Shown: positions 15,796 through 24,740 of the stretch, piece by piece
Position numbering within the stretch: position 1 is the stretch's first letter
Layout: each line of letters starts with the position of its first letter
Assembly: GCA_964544885.1 (NCBI GenBank)
Contig: CAZJDX010000002.1
Span: 124,001-188,000 of the forward strand
DNA: 64,000 nt
Direction of reading: 5' to 3'
DNA from: QQVM01 sp964544885
Lineage (GTDB): Bacteria; Bacteroidota; Bacteroidia; AKYH767-A; 2013-40CM-41-45
The notes under the pieces: generated by a model
What the model was told of the DNA's origin: nothing
The model's database searches: none
What the model saw: only the letters and a program-made list of their open reading frames with translations
Program-made: the position numbers and the translations under genes

Positions 15796-17589
15796 ATGAA
15801 AAAATTTTTACTTCTAATTAGTTTGTTCTTCAGCGGACTGGCAGTGTATTCGCAGGGGACCTGGGTCAGTCAGGCAACAGGTTTCATTCCTGTTTCTTCC
15901 GGGGTTCGTTATATCAGTGCTGTGGATACGAACGTAGTGTGGATCTGTTCTTATGATGGAAGCGGAGGAACTGCCAACCGTCAGGATTTTTCAAGAACTG
16001 TAGACGGTGGCACCAACTGGGTCGCGGGTACGGTACCTGTGCCTGTCAATTATGACTGGGCCATGATCTTCGGACTAAATGCAGATACAGCCTGGTCAGT
16101 TTTTTACGATGGTGTTGCGACAGTAGGAGGGGGTATCTGGAAAACAACTGATGGAGGTGTTACCTGGGCACAGCAGGATTCAGGACTGATCTTCGATGCA
16201 AATTCATTTCCCAATTCTGTCCATTTCTGGGATGCCAATAATGGAGTTGCATTAGGGGATCCCAATCCAATCGATTATGAAATTTATACCACCACCGATG
16301 GGGGCGATAACTGGGTTCGGGTTCCACTCGCAAATGTCCCCCCACCATTGAATAATGAAGCTGGTATCGTTGGACATTACAATGTTATTGGAGATACAGT
16401 TTGGTTCGACACGAACAAGGGCCGGGTTTACCGTTCCGTTGACCGTGGCCTTAACTGGACCGTTTCCAGTACAGGTATCGTGGTTCCGGTTGATGGTGCC
16501 ATTGACATTTGTTTCTACAATCACCTGGAAGGAATGGTTCGTTTGTATAACAGTACTACCGGTGTAAATACGGTAAAACATACCGCTGATGGTGGTGATA
16601 CCTGGACAGCAACCACTATCACAGGCACACTTTTTGGATCGGATATAAAGTATGTTCCCGGTACTCCTTCCAAAATCATCAGCACAGGTGCGGCAACCGG
16701 ATTCGTCGGATCAACCTATAGTAACGATGGCGGACGTAACTGGATCACTATCGAAACAACGGATCAGCGTACAGCGCTTGGAATCGTTGATTCCCTCACG
16801 ATGTGGACAGGCGGATTTACCGCAAGTCCAAGCGATGGCGGTATCTACAAATTTGAATTTCTTGCGCCTGTAGCCTGTAATGATCCTTCTGTAAGCCCTG
16901 GCATCGCTACCGGTTCTGATACTTTGCTCTGCGCAGGAGATACGCTGACAGTTACTTCAACCGGTGTGGCTTCTCCGACAGTAGGAAGTTTCTATGGTGT
17001 AAGCTGGACCATCTCATCCGCTAACATTACAGGCTCTGTTAATCCTGTGCTGGAACCCAGCCTGGTCGCTACTTATGGAATAAGCACACCGGCACCGGCG
17101 AGCAGTTCCAGAAGTCTCATCAATGACGGAACCCTTATCGGCGCCGGAACTCCTTATGGTGTATATTACTGGACACCTGTTGTATTTGGAAATGCCGTTG
17201 CGGTCGGTACACCACAATTCCTCGCTGATCTTACCCTTGACGCCGCTTGTACCTATACCGGTAACTCAGTCATGGTAGAGGTTGCTGCCCCGGGAGATCC
17301 TCGTTGCAGTACTGTAGGTATTGATAAATTCGATTCAGTAAAGCTTTCACTGCTGGCTTCTCAGGAGAACGAGAGCACCCTTAAGCTGTATATCAATACA
17401 CGTAATCAGGGTGATGTTGAGTTGGAAGTATATGATGTTACCGGTCGTCAGGTTTTCTCAGGCAGCAGGTTTCTTTCAAAAGGCAGTAATATTGAAATGA
17501 TCAATATTGAAAATCTGCGTACCGGAACTTATATGATCAAAGCCGTTTCTAATGGTGATCAAACCGTTACAAAAGTGGTTATTTTTTAA
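15796..17589 (+). CDS. Secreted Asp-box/Ycf48-like beta-propeller protein with T9SS type A sorting domain
   Basis: A 597-residue exported protein. The signal peptide ends near VYSQ. Residues 20-350 contain at least six DGGxxW-type Asp-box turns (for example VDGGTNWVAG, TDGGVTWAQQ, TDGGDNWVRV, DGGDTWTATT, DGGRNWITIE), the pattern of Ycf48/BNR beta-propellers. A second beta-rich domain with two cysteines (ATGSDTLLCAGDTLTV) spans about 355-500. The last 75 residues are a type A T9SS sorting domain (ELEVYDVTGRQVFSG, NLRTGTYMIKAVSNG, ending VTKVVIF), so the protein should cross the outer membrane via T9SS. It has its own promoter and a strong terminator, hence is monocistronic. Ligand unknown. Confidence 0.85.
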   Translation: MKKFLLLISLFFSGLAVYSQGTWVSQATGFIPVSSGVRYISAVDTNVVWICSYDGSGGTANRQDFSRTVDGGTNWVAGTVPVPVNYDWAMIFGLNADTAWSVFYDGVATVGGGIWKTTDGGVTWAQQDSGLIFDANSFPNSVHFWDANNGVALGDPNPIDYEIYTTTDGGDNWVRVPLANVPPPLNNEAGIVGHYNVIGDTVWFDTNKGRVYRSVDRGLNWTVSSTGIVVPVDGAIDICFYNHLEGMVRLYNSTTGVNTVKHTADGGDTWTATTITGTLFGSDIKYVPGTPSKIISTGAATGFVGSTYSNDGGRNWITIETTDQRTALGIVDSLTMWTGGFTASPSDGGIYKFEFLAPVACNDPSVSPGIATGSDTLLCAGDTLTVTSTGVASPTVGSFYGVSWTISSANITGSVNPVLEPSLVATYGISTPAPASSSRSLINDGTLIGAGTPYGVYYWTPVVFGNAVAVGTPQFLADLTLDAACTYTGNSVMVEVAAPGDPRCSTVGIDKFDSVKLSLLASQENESTLKLYINTRNQGDVELEVYDVTGRQVFSGSRFLSKGSNIEMINIENLRTGTYMIKAVSNGDQTVTKVVIF

Positions 17590-17611
17590 GCAAGCTTTGA
17601 TCCGTTGAACT

Positions 17612-17644
17612 GAGGTCGTCCGAAACGGACGGCCTCTTTTTTTT
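17612..17644 (+). terminator. Intrinsic terminator after the first T9SS gene
   Basis: An 11-bp stem (17612-17622 with 17626-17636, one T-G wobble) with an AAA loop is followed by eight T. It ends 3 bp before the stop of the convergent EamA gene. Confidence 0.9.
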
Positions 17645-17647
17645 GCA

Positions 17648-18559
17648 TCATGGCATGGCGACCGGAACCTTTTTTCCTTTATTGTTTTTGTAAAAGGAAT
17701 GAAGTAGCACGGTAATGAGAATGATCAGCGATCCTCCGTAGAATCCGGCATTCAGAATCTTTCCTTCTCCGGCGAAAAGTACCGCAAGAACTATTCCGTA
17801 GACAGGCTCCAGATTTAAGGCGAGTCCCATGGTAAAGGCAGAAACATATCTCAATGCCTGAAGTGAAAGGATCCAGGTAAGGACAGTGCAAATGAGGGAA
17901 AGTATCAGGAGGTACAGTATGTCGCTGCCGTCAGGCAGGAATTTTTCTGTTGGCTGAATCAGAAAATAGAACGGCAGTAAAAGTGTGAGGAATAACCAAC
18001 CGCTGCTTAGTTCAATCAGGCTGATGGTCAGCGTCTCGTATTTTGACGCAATCCTTTTATTGAAGACTGAGAAAATTGCGCTTAGCAGAGCACTTATGAT
18101 ACCGGCAATAATGCCTGCAAGCGCTGAGGTGTCGGTTTTATAGATCATGCCGATCCCTGCGAGTGCAAAAATGCTGAAGATTATCTCGGTGTAATCAAAC
18201 TTTGTCCTGTTGACAAGAGGTTCAATAATGGAGGCAAACAATGCTATGGAGGAAAGGCAAATCATGGCCACACTGATACTTGAAAGCTTAATGGATCCAT
18301 AGAAGGCGAGCCAGTGAAGCATAACAAGAAGACCGATACCACTAATGCGGATGAATTCTTTCATGCTGATCCTGGGAAGTTTTTTTCTGAAAGCAAGTAT
18401 CAAGCCTACAGCAAGCGAACTGATCAGCATTCTGTACCAGACGAGCATTCCTTCATTCAATTCAATAAGTTTTCCAAGCAAGCCTGTAAATCCCCAGAGG
18501 AAGATGGCAGTATGCATCTTAAAATAGGCCGTTTTGATCTTGTGTTTTGATTCCGTCAT
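17648..18559 (-). CDS. EamA/DMT-family transporter
   Basis: A 303-residue protein with about ten membrane helices arranged as two five-helix EamA repeats. The first starts HTAIFLWGFTGLLGKLIELN and the second around LAGIIAGIISALLSAIFSVF. Drug/metabolite transporters of this type export amino acids, nucleobases or small metabolites; the substrate is not predictable. It is the last gene of the long minus-strand array and starts 1 bp after the maf stop, so it is probably co-transcribed with maf. Confidence 0.88.
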   Translation of the reverse strand: MTESKHKIKTAYFKMHTAIFLWGFTGLLGKLIELNEGMLVWYRMLISSLAVGLILAFRKKLPRISMKEFIRISGIGLLVMLHWLAFYGSIKLSSISVAMICLSSIALFASIIEPLVNRTKFDYTEIIFSIFALAGIGMIYKTDTSALAGIIAGIISALLSAIFSVFNKRIASKYETLTISLIELSSGWLFLTLLLPFYFLIQPTEKFLPDGSDILYLLILSLICTVLTWILSLQALRYVSAFTMGLALNLEPVYGIVLAVLFAGEGKILNAGFYGGSLIILITVLLHSFYKNNKGKKVPVAMP

Positions 18560-18560
18560 T

Positions 18561-19247
18561 TCAAGTTGCTTGGATCAGACGTTTCACTTCATGCCAGAGC
18601 TTGACCACAGGTAAACCCATTACATTAAAATAACCGCCATTAATTTCTCTGATGAAGGCAATATGGTTATCAGACTGAATTGACAATGATTTCCTGAAAT
18701 AATCAGGCTTTCCAATGTCCACGAGGAATTTCTTTTCTTCTTCGGAACAGGGATCAAGATCCCAGGGGATGCATTCCTGTGCCCCGTATGAACCGGCCTT
18801 GTCGAAGGGTTCGTAGACCTGAACATAATTCCTAATTTCTTCATCACTGAGTTTTCTGAAGCTGACCTGGCTTTCCTCATGAAATGTATACCGTTCATTC
18901 CTGAAAGCCAGGCATACTCCGGTATAAACCTTATGCGTTCGTCCTGATAAAGTCTCAAGCATTTTACAGGCGTCAGCAGCATCTGAAGGTTTGTTTAATA
19001 CAGTATCACCAAGACATACAATCGTGTCGGCAGTGATAAGTAATTCGTTGTTTTTTAACTCACCGTTGAAAGCCTTTGATTTTACCAGAGCAAGATGAGT
19101 TGCGATTTCGCTACCTGTCAAATGCCCGGGTATATCTTCGGCGGTTTGTTTGATCCTGACTTCAATATTCCAGTCCAGAGCTTCAAGAAGTTGTTTTCTC
19201 CTTGGCGAAGCAGAGCCGAGTATAAGTTGAATTCCTGAAAGATCCAT
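18561..19247 (-). CDS. maf: Maf-family nucleoside triphosphate pyrophosphatase
   Basis: Maf proteins hydrolyse non-canonical or modified (d)NTPs to monophosphates; the YhdE subtype prefers dTTP/UTP. The N-terminal LGSASPRRKQLLEAL (10-24) and ITADTIV (71-77) motifs are intact, as is DKAGSYGAQE (149-158). The protein is 228 residues, about 30 more than usual: the extra residues (about 159-197) sit between GAQE and the conserved INGGYFNVMGLP. The frame is open, with motifs intact on both sides, so this is an insertion and not a frameshift. It is flanked by the UbiA-like gene (39 bp) and the EamA gene (1 bp). Confidence 0.9.
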   Translation of the reverse strand: MDLSGIQLILGSASPRRKQLLEALDWNIEVRIKQTAEDIPGHLTGSEIATHLALVKSKAFNGELKNNELLITADTIVCLGDTVLNKPSDAADACKMLETLSGRTHKVYTGVCLAFRNERYTFHEESQVSFRKLSDEEIRNYVQVYEPFDKAGSYGAQECIPWDLDPCSEEEKKFLVDIGKPDYFRKSLSIQSDNHIAFIREINGGYFNVMGLPVVKLWHEVKRLIQAT

Positions 19248-19286
19248 GTGAATTTTAATTCGTATTAATTTTATTAAGGGCAGGAA

Positions 19287-20207
19287 TTATCTGAGAAAAT
19301 AATAATAAAAAGGTATCATCGTCAGAATTCCCGCAAGCATAATGATTTTGGTAAATACTCCCGCATAGTAATAATCGGATTTCTCCTGCGCATTCTGAAC
19401 AAGGTAACTTAGTGCCGCGAAAGGAATGACGAACATGGTAATGAGCAGCCAAAGACTAATGACAATATTTCCGTAAAAATATTTATACAATACGTATACT
19501 ATTATGAACACGTTGATCAAAATCAGGATCTGGACAAGATATTTTGTTTTTTTTAGTCCGAGCCTTACCGGAATCGTTTTGCATTGGGTCTGTTTATCAC
19601 CTTCAAGATCTTCCATGTCCTTGATCATTTCCCTTAATAAAGTGATACCAAAAGCCGGAATGGCGTAGATGAGTAAGTAAGAGAAATTGCGATAAAACTC
19701 CGGTTCATACAAACCGGTAATTAAAATGCTAAGTGCTGTCAGTATGGCAATGAGAAAATTACCGGAAAGAAATTTCCTTTTATAATGCGATGCGTACATC
19801 CACAGTGATATTGCAGTGAACACCTGGATCCCCGACATGATCATAATACCGGAATACCAGGCTATATAGAATCCGATGACTATTCCGGCAAGACTGAGGC
19901 TCAAAAATAATGTGGTGGCTGTCTTTGAGGAAATCAAGCTTCCAATTTTATTTTTACCTGGCTTGTTGATTGCATCTGTTTCGACATCGTATGCATCATT
20001 AATGATATAACCTCCTGCTGCAACAAGAACAGTGGAAAGCACCAGTAGAAGAAAATTGAATTCGTTAAGATGGGAGGGATATTCCCCCGTAATGATGGAT
20101 TCGGTTTCAAAGGCGGGCAGAATGATACAGTACCGGACAAGGTATTGTGTTAAGATTATCATTAACAGATTTGGGAACCGGATCAGCCTTAAGAAAGAAA
20201 ATGCCAT
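19287..20207 (-). CDS. UbiA-family prenyltransferase (geranylgeranylglycerol-phosphate synthase-like)
   Basis: A 306-residue integral membrane prenyltransferase with about eight helices. The first Asp-rich Mg2+/diphosphate motif reads NDAYDVETDAINKPGK, and the second, REMIKDMEDLEGDKQTQCKT, carries the further acidic cluster. Relatives in Bacteroidota are often annotated as digeranylgeranylglyceryl-phosphate-type synthases, but the real prenyl acceptor is uncertain; a quinone role is also possible. I prefer the ATG at 20207, which begins 5 bp after the kdsC stop; a start ten codons earlier would overlap that gene. Part of the ccm-to-EamA array. Confidence 0.82.
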   Translation of the reverse strand: MAFSFLRLIRFPNLLMIILTQYLVRYCIILPAFETESIITGEYPSHLNEFNFLLLVLSTVLVAAGGYIINDAYDVETDAINKPGKNKIGSLISSKTATTLFLSLSLAGIVIGFYIAWYSGIMIMSGIQVFTAISLWMYASHYKRKFLSGNFLIAILTALSILITGLYEPEFYRNFSYLLIYAIPAFGITLLREMIKDMEDLEGDKQTQCKTIPVRLGLKKTKYLVQILILINVFIIVYVLYKYFYGNIVISLWLLITMFVIPFAALSYLVQNAQEKSDYYYAGVFTKIIMLAGILTMIPFYYYFLR

Positions 20208-20212
20208 CAGGT

Positions 20213-20728
20213 TCAGGTCTGAATAGAAAAGGGCCACTTATGGTGCAATCTCATTACTTGTTCAATTACATCCCTTGCACAACCTTCGCCCCCTTTAAAC
20301 GGGGAAATATAAATCGAGAGAGATCTGATTTCGGGGACTGCATCCTGGGGACAGCAAGGGACACCGCATGACATCATGACTTCGTAATCGGGGAGGTCAT
20401 CTCCCATATACAGAACATTATCTTTAAGTATATTACAGGAGTCCATGATTTCCTGAAGTTTTTCTTTTTTGTCTTCCACACCAAGGTATATATCCTTTAA
20501 TCCAAGATCCGCAAGTCGCTTCCTTACACCCTCTGATTTGCCACCGGAAATAATGCATACTTTATAGCCCGCGCCTACAGCTTCTTTTAATGCAAATCCG
20601 TCTTTGATGTTCATTATACGGTGAAGTTCACCCTGAAGAACCAGTAAGTTTCCGTTAGTTAAAACGCCATCAACATCGAAAATGAAGCAGGAAACTTTTT
20701 GTAGCTTTTGTTTGAAATTTTCTGACAT
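20213..20728 (-). CDS. kdsC: HAD-family KDO-8-phosphate phosphatase-like protein
   Basis: A 171-residue HAD phosphatase of the KdsC type, which removes phosphate from 3-deoxy-manno-octulosonate 8-phosphate in LPS core synthesis. FDVDGVLTNG holds the nucleophile Asp18 and Asp20; IISGGKS provides motif II and MGDDLPDYEVM the metal-binding acidic pair. The length and absence of a cap domain fit the tetrameric KdsC subfamily. The lack of kdsA/kdsB nearby leaves the specificity open. It is 17 bp downstream of the DUF2520 gene. Confidence 0.82.
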   Translation of the reverse strand: MSENFKQKLQKVSCFIFDVDGVLTNGNLLVLQGELHRIMNIKDGFALKEAVGAGYKVCIISGGKSEGVRKRLADLGLKDIYLGVEDKKEKLQEIMDSCNILKDNVLYMGDDLPDYEVMMSCGVPCCPQDAVPEIRSLSIYISPFKGGEGCARDVIEQVMRLHHKWPFSIQT

Positions 20729-20745
20729 TAAAAAATGACTTAAGA

Positions 20746-21519
20746 TTACATGATAGGTCCTGAGTGATCGAGAATACTTTGGGTTAAGCTCGTGTACAAC
20801 TTGCTGAGATTGTCATCCTTTCTCAGTAAGAACTTATGCATTTCAATCGTCTTTGTATCACCACGTCGGGCAGGTCCGGTTTGCATCTCAAGCGGCCGGT
20901 TCTGTTGCACTTTCTGAGCTGTTTCAAGAATGAGTGGGCGTAAGAGTTCGAAAGACAGTCCTTTTTTCAGTAATAATTTTTCTGCGATGAGATACAGGTG
21001 ATTGCTGAAATTGTTTGCAAATACTGCCGCAAGGTGAATGTATTGTCTATCACTTGAGCTTGTCCAATGAATATTATTGCTGAGGCTTCGTGCCAGTGAA
21101 TCAATACGCTTTTTTGAACCGGGTGTGCCGGCTTCGAGACAGAGAGGCACTTTTTTGAAATTTATTTTTCTTTTTATTGAAAATGTCTGAACCGGATAGA
21201 TTACCCCATACATTTTTCCACAGGCTGCAAGCACCTCCGCCTTCACCGTGCCGGAGGTATGCAGAACCAGGGCATTTTTTCCGGGAATGTACCTGGCAAA
21301 CCGGGCAATGGCCTCATCTTTTATGGCCAGAATGTAAACGTCTGCTTTATCTGAGATAGAGCCTGGATCGAGGGTATAAGGACATTTCAGCCGCAATGAA
21401 AGTTTCCTGGTGACCTTTTCTGTCCTGCCAGCCAGCTGTATGATCCTGTGACCGGCTCTGAGCAACGCAGGTCCAAGATGCATGGCAACATTTCCCGATC
21501 CGATCAGTACGATTTTCAT
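20746..21519 (-). CDS. Rossmann-fold/DUF2520 domain protein (reductase-like)
   Basis: A 257-residue protein with an N-terminal NAD(P)-binding fold starting IVLIGSGNVAMHLGPALLRAGH, and an all-helical C-terminal DUF2520 domain from about 125 (QTFSIKRKINF, IHLAAVFANNFSNHLYLIAE). The architecture resembles ketopantoate and pyrroline-5-carboxylate reductases, but the reaction is unknown. Pairing with a kdsC-like gene is frequent in Bacteroidota. It lies 14 bp downstream of ccmF and is probably expressed from the ccm operon. Confidence 0.8.
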   Translation of the reverse strand: MKIVLIGSGNVAMHLGPALLRAGHRIIQLAGRTEKVTRKLSLRLKCPYTLDPGSISDKADVYILAIKDEAIARFARYIPGKNALVLHTSGTVKAEVLAACGKMYGVIYPVQTFSIKRKINFKKVPLCLEAGTPGSKKRIDSLARSLSNNIHWTSSSDRQYIHLAAVFANNFSNHLYLIAEKLLLKKGLSFELLRPLILETAQKVQQNRPLEMQTGPARRGDTKTIEMHKFLLRKDDNLSKLYTSLTQSILDHSGPIM

Positions 21520-21533
21520 GAAAAATTATACGG

Positions 21534-23951
21534 CTATTGCTTGTTTCTGGCTATAATTCTTTTGCGAACTGAGATTAACGTTCCTATTATCATCAGTAGG
21601 CATCCTGTCCATAGAATATTCATTCCGGGAAAAATGATGGCCTTCATGATGATAAAGTTACGTTTATTGCTTTTTCTTTCGTGTACGGAGATGTCAATCT
21701 TGCCGGTTGAAGGGTCTATTTTATCAAAACTGATTTTCAGGCCAAGCTCTTGAATTTCGGCATCCAGGTTATAAATACTAAAATCGCGGATCAGAAATAC
21801 TGGTTCAGCGGCATAACTTTTATTGTTTACGTCAACCACCCGTAAAATTGCACCGACTGCTATGTCGGATGGTCCGAGGTGTAAGGCTTCATCCTTCACA
21901 TCTCTGTTAAGTCCTTCCAGAATAATAAAACTGTTGCTGGCGTCTATTGTATCACCAACATTCATTTGCTTCGTCTTTGGTTCCTGGTATCCCTCTTTGG
22001 CTTTTTCTCCGGGTGGAGGATCCAGTTCAGCGTAAGTAATGTGGGTATAAATATCTTTATGCAGGAATCGTTTTGTTGCAGGTTCAGCAACGTTTCCCAT
22101 TCTTTCATTCAGCTGAATGAAAGGTTTTAGTTCGAAAACTTTTTCCTTATTCCCACCCGGAACTTTGGTTTGATAATATTCAATAGTATAATAAATATTT
22201 ACACCTTCCTGGTGCTTTCCCGAATAAGTGACGAAGTAGTCTCCCATCGGAAGGGTATCAGTCCTTTGCTCAATCAGAATGTTCTCCTTATTCGGGAAAT
22301 CTTTTCCGAGATCAACATTCTTCAGATTTCTTGAAATGATCTCTTTCTTGGAATTAGAAATTAATGCGCCCAATAACAGCAACGCGAAGCCTATATGGGC
22401 GATTGAACCTCCGGCATTACTGAATTTACCTTTAAGTACCCTGATCAGGTAATCGAGATTTGCCAAGACCGCGAAACTTGATGCAAAGAGCAGTACATAA
22501 TAAGGAATGGGATATCTTCCAAGAATGAAAACCGAGGAGAGAGTGATGACTAAAGCAATACTGAAGGATGGAAGCAGCTTGTGTCTGACTTGCTTGAAAT
22601 CCGATTGCTTATATCGAAAAAACTGTCCGGCGGCAAGCAGTAAGCTGATCATGATGGCAACAGGTACCTGCCATCTGTTGTAGTGTTCAATAGGATCAGC
22701 CGGCGGAGCCAGTTTGGTACCAATTATTTTGTTAATGACCGGAATAGAAGTAGTAAAGGTGATCTGCAGACTACCGATAACCAGGACAAGCATACCTACA
22801 AACATCCAGAACTCTCGCGAGGCGAAATGTTCTTCCGGTTCCTTGGTTCTTAGCGCCTTGCGGTTAATGAAAAGCAGTACTGCGGCAAAGAGTAAAAAGA
22901 AAAGCATATAAATGACAAGCTGTCCGGTCATACCCAGGTCGGTAAAAGCATGAACAGAGGAGTCTCCGAGAATTCCGCTGCGTGTCAGAAATGTGGAATA
23001 AAGAATGAAAAAGAATGTTACCACAGCCAGGACAATGGACGATATCAAGGCTGTTCCTCTGTGTTTGTTGATGAGCATCACATGCCCAAGACCGACAAGC
23101 GTCATCCACGGGACGAGTGAAGCATTTTCGACGGGATCCCATGCCCAGAACCCGCCGAAGCTGAGCGATTCGTATGCCCATGCCGCACCCATCAGGATAC
23201 CAGTACCCAAAATCATGATTCCAAAGAAAGTCCAGGGAAGCGCGGGCCGGATCCATTCTGAATATTTTTTTCTGAGGAGTCCTGCCATGGCAAAGGCAAA
23301 AGGCACCAGGGTCGCTGCAAAACCTAAAAACAAAGTGGGAGGGTGGATGGTCATCCAGTAATTCTGCAGGAGTGGATTGAGACCCCTTCCGTCATGGATA
23401 CGGCTCAGATAGTCGGGAAGCTGAATGAAAGGAAGATTGGCAAAGTCAGGATGATCGCGTAACAGTATGAAAGGATTCGTCCCTATCTTATGTCCGAATA
23501 TCACCACACCAAGGATCATTGACATCAGAAATACCTGAACAATGGAAATGATAGCCATCACTCCGCCTTCCCATTCACCCGCCTTGAAGATCAGAATCCA
23601 GCTGAGTATGATATGCCAGAAGATCCAGAGTAGAAAGCTCCCTTCCTGACCTTCCCAAAAGCATGAGAAAATATACCTAAGTGGCATCTGAGTATTGCTG
23701 TGCTCCCAGACATAGTGATATTCGAAACGGTGATTGATAACCAGGTAAAAGATAATTCCGATAATTCCCAGCACGGAAACACTATGTATGGCAAAAGAGG
23801 TTCTTGCGGTCTTTTTCCAGGATCTGTCGCCGTCTTTAAGTGAGAAGAAATAGGAAATTCCTGCCAGCAGAGCCGAAGTGAAGGCCAGCATAATAAGGAG
23901 GTTGCCGATCCGGCCCCAGATCAACTGTTCACCTGCATAGGAAATTTCCAT
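21534..23951 (-). CDS. ccmF: Cytochrome c heme lyase subunit CcmF
   Basis: An 805-residue membrane protein of system I cytochrome c maturation that attaches heme to apocytochromes on the periplasmic side. The tryptophan-rich heme-handling (WWD-type) segment reads GGFWAWDPVENASLVPW, and conserved His residues occur at NYWMTIHPPTLFLGFA and GHVMLINKHRGTAL. A large periplasmic domain lies at about 540-770 before the final helix. It is 33 bp downstream of ccmE and followed by the DUF2520 gene after 14 bp. Length is somewhat above the E. coli protein, mostly in the C-terminal periplasmic part. Confidence 0.93.
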   Translation of the reverse strand: MEISYAGEQLIWGRIGNLLIMLAFTSALLAGISYFFSLKDGDRSWKKTARTSFAIHSVSVLGIIGIIFYLVINHRFEYHYVWEHSNTQMPLRYIFSCFWEGQEGSFLLWIFWHIILSWILIFKAGEWEGGVMAIISIVQVFLMSMILGVVIFGHKIGTNPFILLRDHPDFANLPFIQLPDYLSRIHDGRGLNPLLQNYWMTIHPPTLFLGFAATLVPFAFAMAGLLRKKYSEWIRPALPWTFFGIMILGTGILMGAAWAYESLSFGGFWAWDPVENASLVPWMTLVGLGHVMLINKHRGTALISSIVLAVVTFFFILYSTFLTRSGILGDSSVHAFTDLGMTGQLVIYMLFFLLFAAVLLFINRKALRTKEPEEHFASREFWMFVGMLVLVIGSLQITFTTSIPVINKIIGTKLAPPADPIEHYNRWQVPVAIMISLLLAAGQFFRYKQSDFKQVRHKLLPSFSIALVITLSSVFILGRYPIPYYVLLFASSFAVLANLDYLIRVLKGKFSNAGGSIAHIGFALLLLGALISNSKKEIISRNLKNVDLGKDFPNKENILIEQRTDTLPMGDYFVTYSGKHQEGVNIYYTIEYYQTKVPGGNKEKVFELKPFIQLNERMGNVAEPATKRFLHKDIYTHITYAELDPPPGEKAKEGYQEPKTKQMNVGDTIDASNSFIILEGLNRDVKDEALHLGPSDIAVGAILRVVDVNNKSYAAEPVFLIRDFSIYNLDAEIQELGLKISFDKIDPSTGKIDISVHERKSNKRNFIIMKAIIFPGMNILWTGCLLMIIGTLISVRKRIIARNKQ

Positions 23952-23984
23952 TCAAATAAGAATCGTTGAGTGCTGTTAAAAAAA

Positions 23985-24386
23985 TCAGGAATTAGTCATT
24001 GATTCAATGTCCGCACTTGGATCATTGTACTTTGAAGGACATTTCATCAGGATATCCTTGGCAATAAATTCATCACCTTTCATTTTTCCGATAACTACAA
24101 TCTGTTCCGACTTGTCAAAGTCCTGTGGCTTTGCTCTGTGTAATAATACTTTTTTCTCCACGCCTTCATTGTCTTTCAGGTAAAAGGTAAACAGGTCGGC
24201 ATCAGTTTCCGGATTATATTCCTGTGGTTTTTCTCTGTCAAGCTGGCCAACCACATGGTAGGTCTTACCGGGATTTTGTCCGGCAATGCTGAATGAGGCA
24301 TAGGTACTTGAGTCAGCAACGGTGGCCATTATAGCCGCTACTGCTATGGCGATTGCCAGGATCGCAAGTATGTGTGATTTTTTCAT
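23985..24386 (-). CDS. ccmE: Heme chaperone CcmE, CxxxY type
   Basis: A 133-residue periplasmic heme chaperone anchored by an N-terminal helix (about 5-24), with an OB-fold body (FYLKDNEGVEKKVLLHR, QIVVIGKM). CcmE carries heme from CcmC to CcmF. In the classical protein heme bonds to the His of HxxxY; here the motif is KCPSKY with Cys116 and Tyr120, i.e. CxxxY, as in the variant described from archaea and some sulfate reducers. It has a consensus -7 promoter 25 bp upstream in addition to lying in the ccm array. The family is certain, the cysteine chemistry is inferred. Confidence 0.92.
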   Translation of the reverse strand: MKKSHILAILAIAIAVAAIMATVADSSTYASFSIAGQNPGKTYHVVGQLDREKPQEYNPETDADLFTFYLKDNEGVEKKVLLHRAKPQDFDKSEQIVVIGKMKGDEFIAKDILMKCPSKYNDPSADIESMTNS

Positions 24387-24411
24387 TCCTGACCGGTTAA
24401 AAAAGAAAGCG

Positions 24412-24419
24412 CAAAGGTA
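24412..24419 (-). promoter_or_regulatory. Internal -7 promoter element upstream of ccmE
   Basis: On the minus strand TACCTTTG matches TAnnTTTG exactly, 25 bp before the ccmE ATG, in the gap between ccmD and ccmE. This suggests that ccmE, ccmF and later genes can be expressed separately from ccmB-ccmD. Confidence 0.55.
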
Positions 24420-24484
24420 CGCTTTAATCAGGAATTGATCATGCCTTAAGGTGAAGAAAAGATGGATTTATGCTTCTCGAAAAA

Positions 24485-24703
24485 TTACTTTTCGAGCTTT
24501 TTCAGTCTTCTTTCGATCATAAACAGGAATACAAGTATGCCGGTGAAAATGATGCAAAGAACGGCGATTACAACCCAGATCATTCCATCCGACCGCATCT
24601 GGTCTGCCATTTCAATGTCCGATGCATACGAAGTTGTGCAAAACAACAGAAAGACCGGTAATAATAATGATTTGATGGATAAAAGTCTTGGATGATTTTT
24701 CAT
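24485..24703 (-). CDS. ccmD: CcmD-like small membrane protein
   Basis: A 72-residue protein with an N-terminal signal-like segment ending near SYAS and one membrane helix (about 43-62) followed by the basic tail MIERRLKKLEK. Size, single helix, charged C-terminus and position between ccmC and ccmE fit CcmD, which helps release holo-CcmE from CcmC. Primary sequence similarity to other CcmD proteins is weak, so the call leans on context. Confidence 0.75.
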   Translation of the reverse strand: MKNHPRLLSIKSLLLPVFLLFCTTSYASDIEMADQMRSDGMIWVVIAVLCIIFTGILVFLFMIERRLKKLEK

Positions 24704-24740
24704 GTGTTCCTGAATGGTTCGTCGGATGTTTTAACTCAGT

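Noticed and set aside
23005..23361. 118-codon plus-strand frame opposite ccmF
   Set aside because: ccmF has intact motifs throughout this stretch; the antisense frame shows no signal, domain or promoter.
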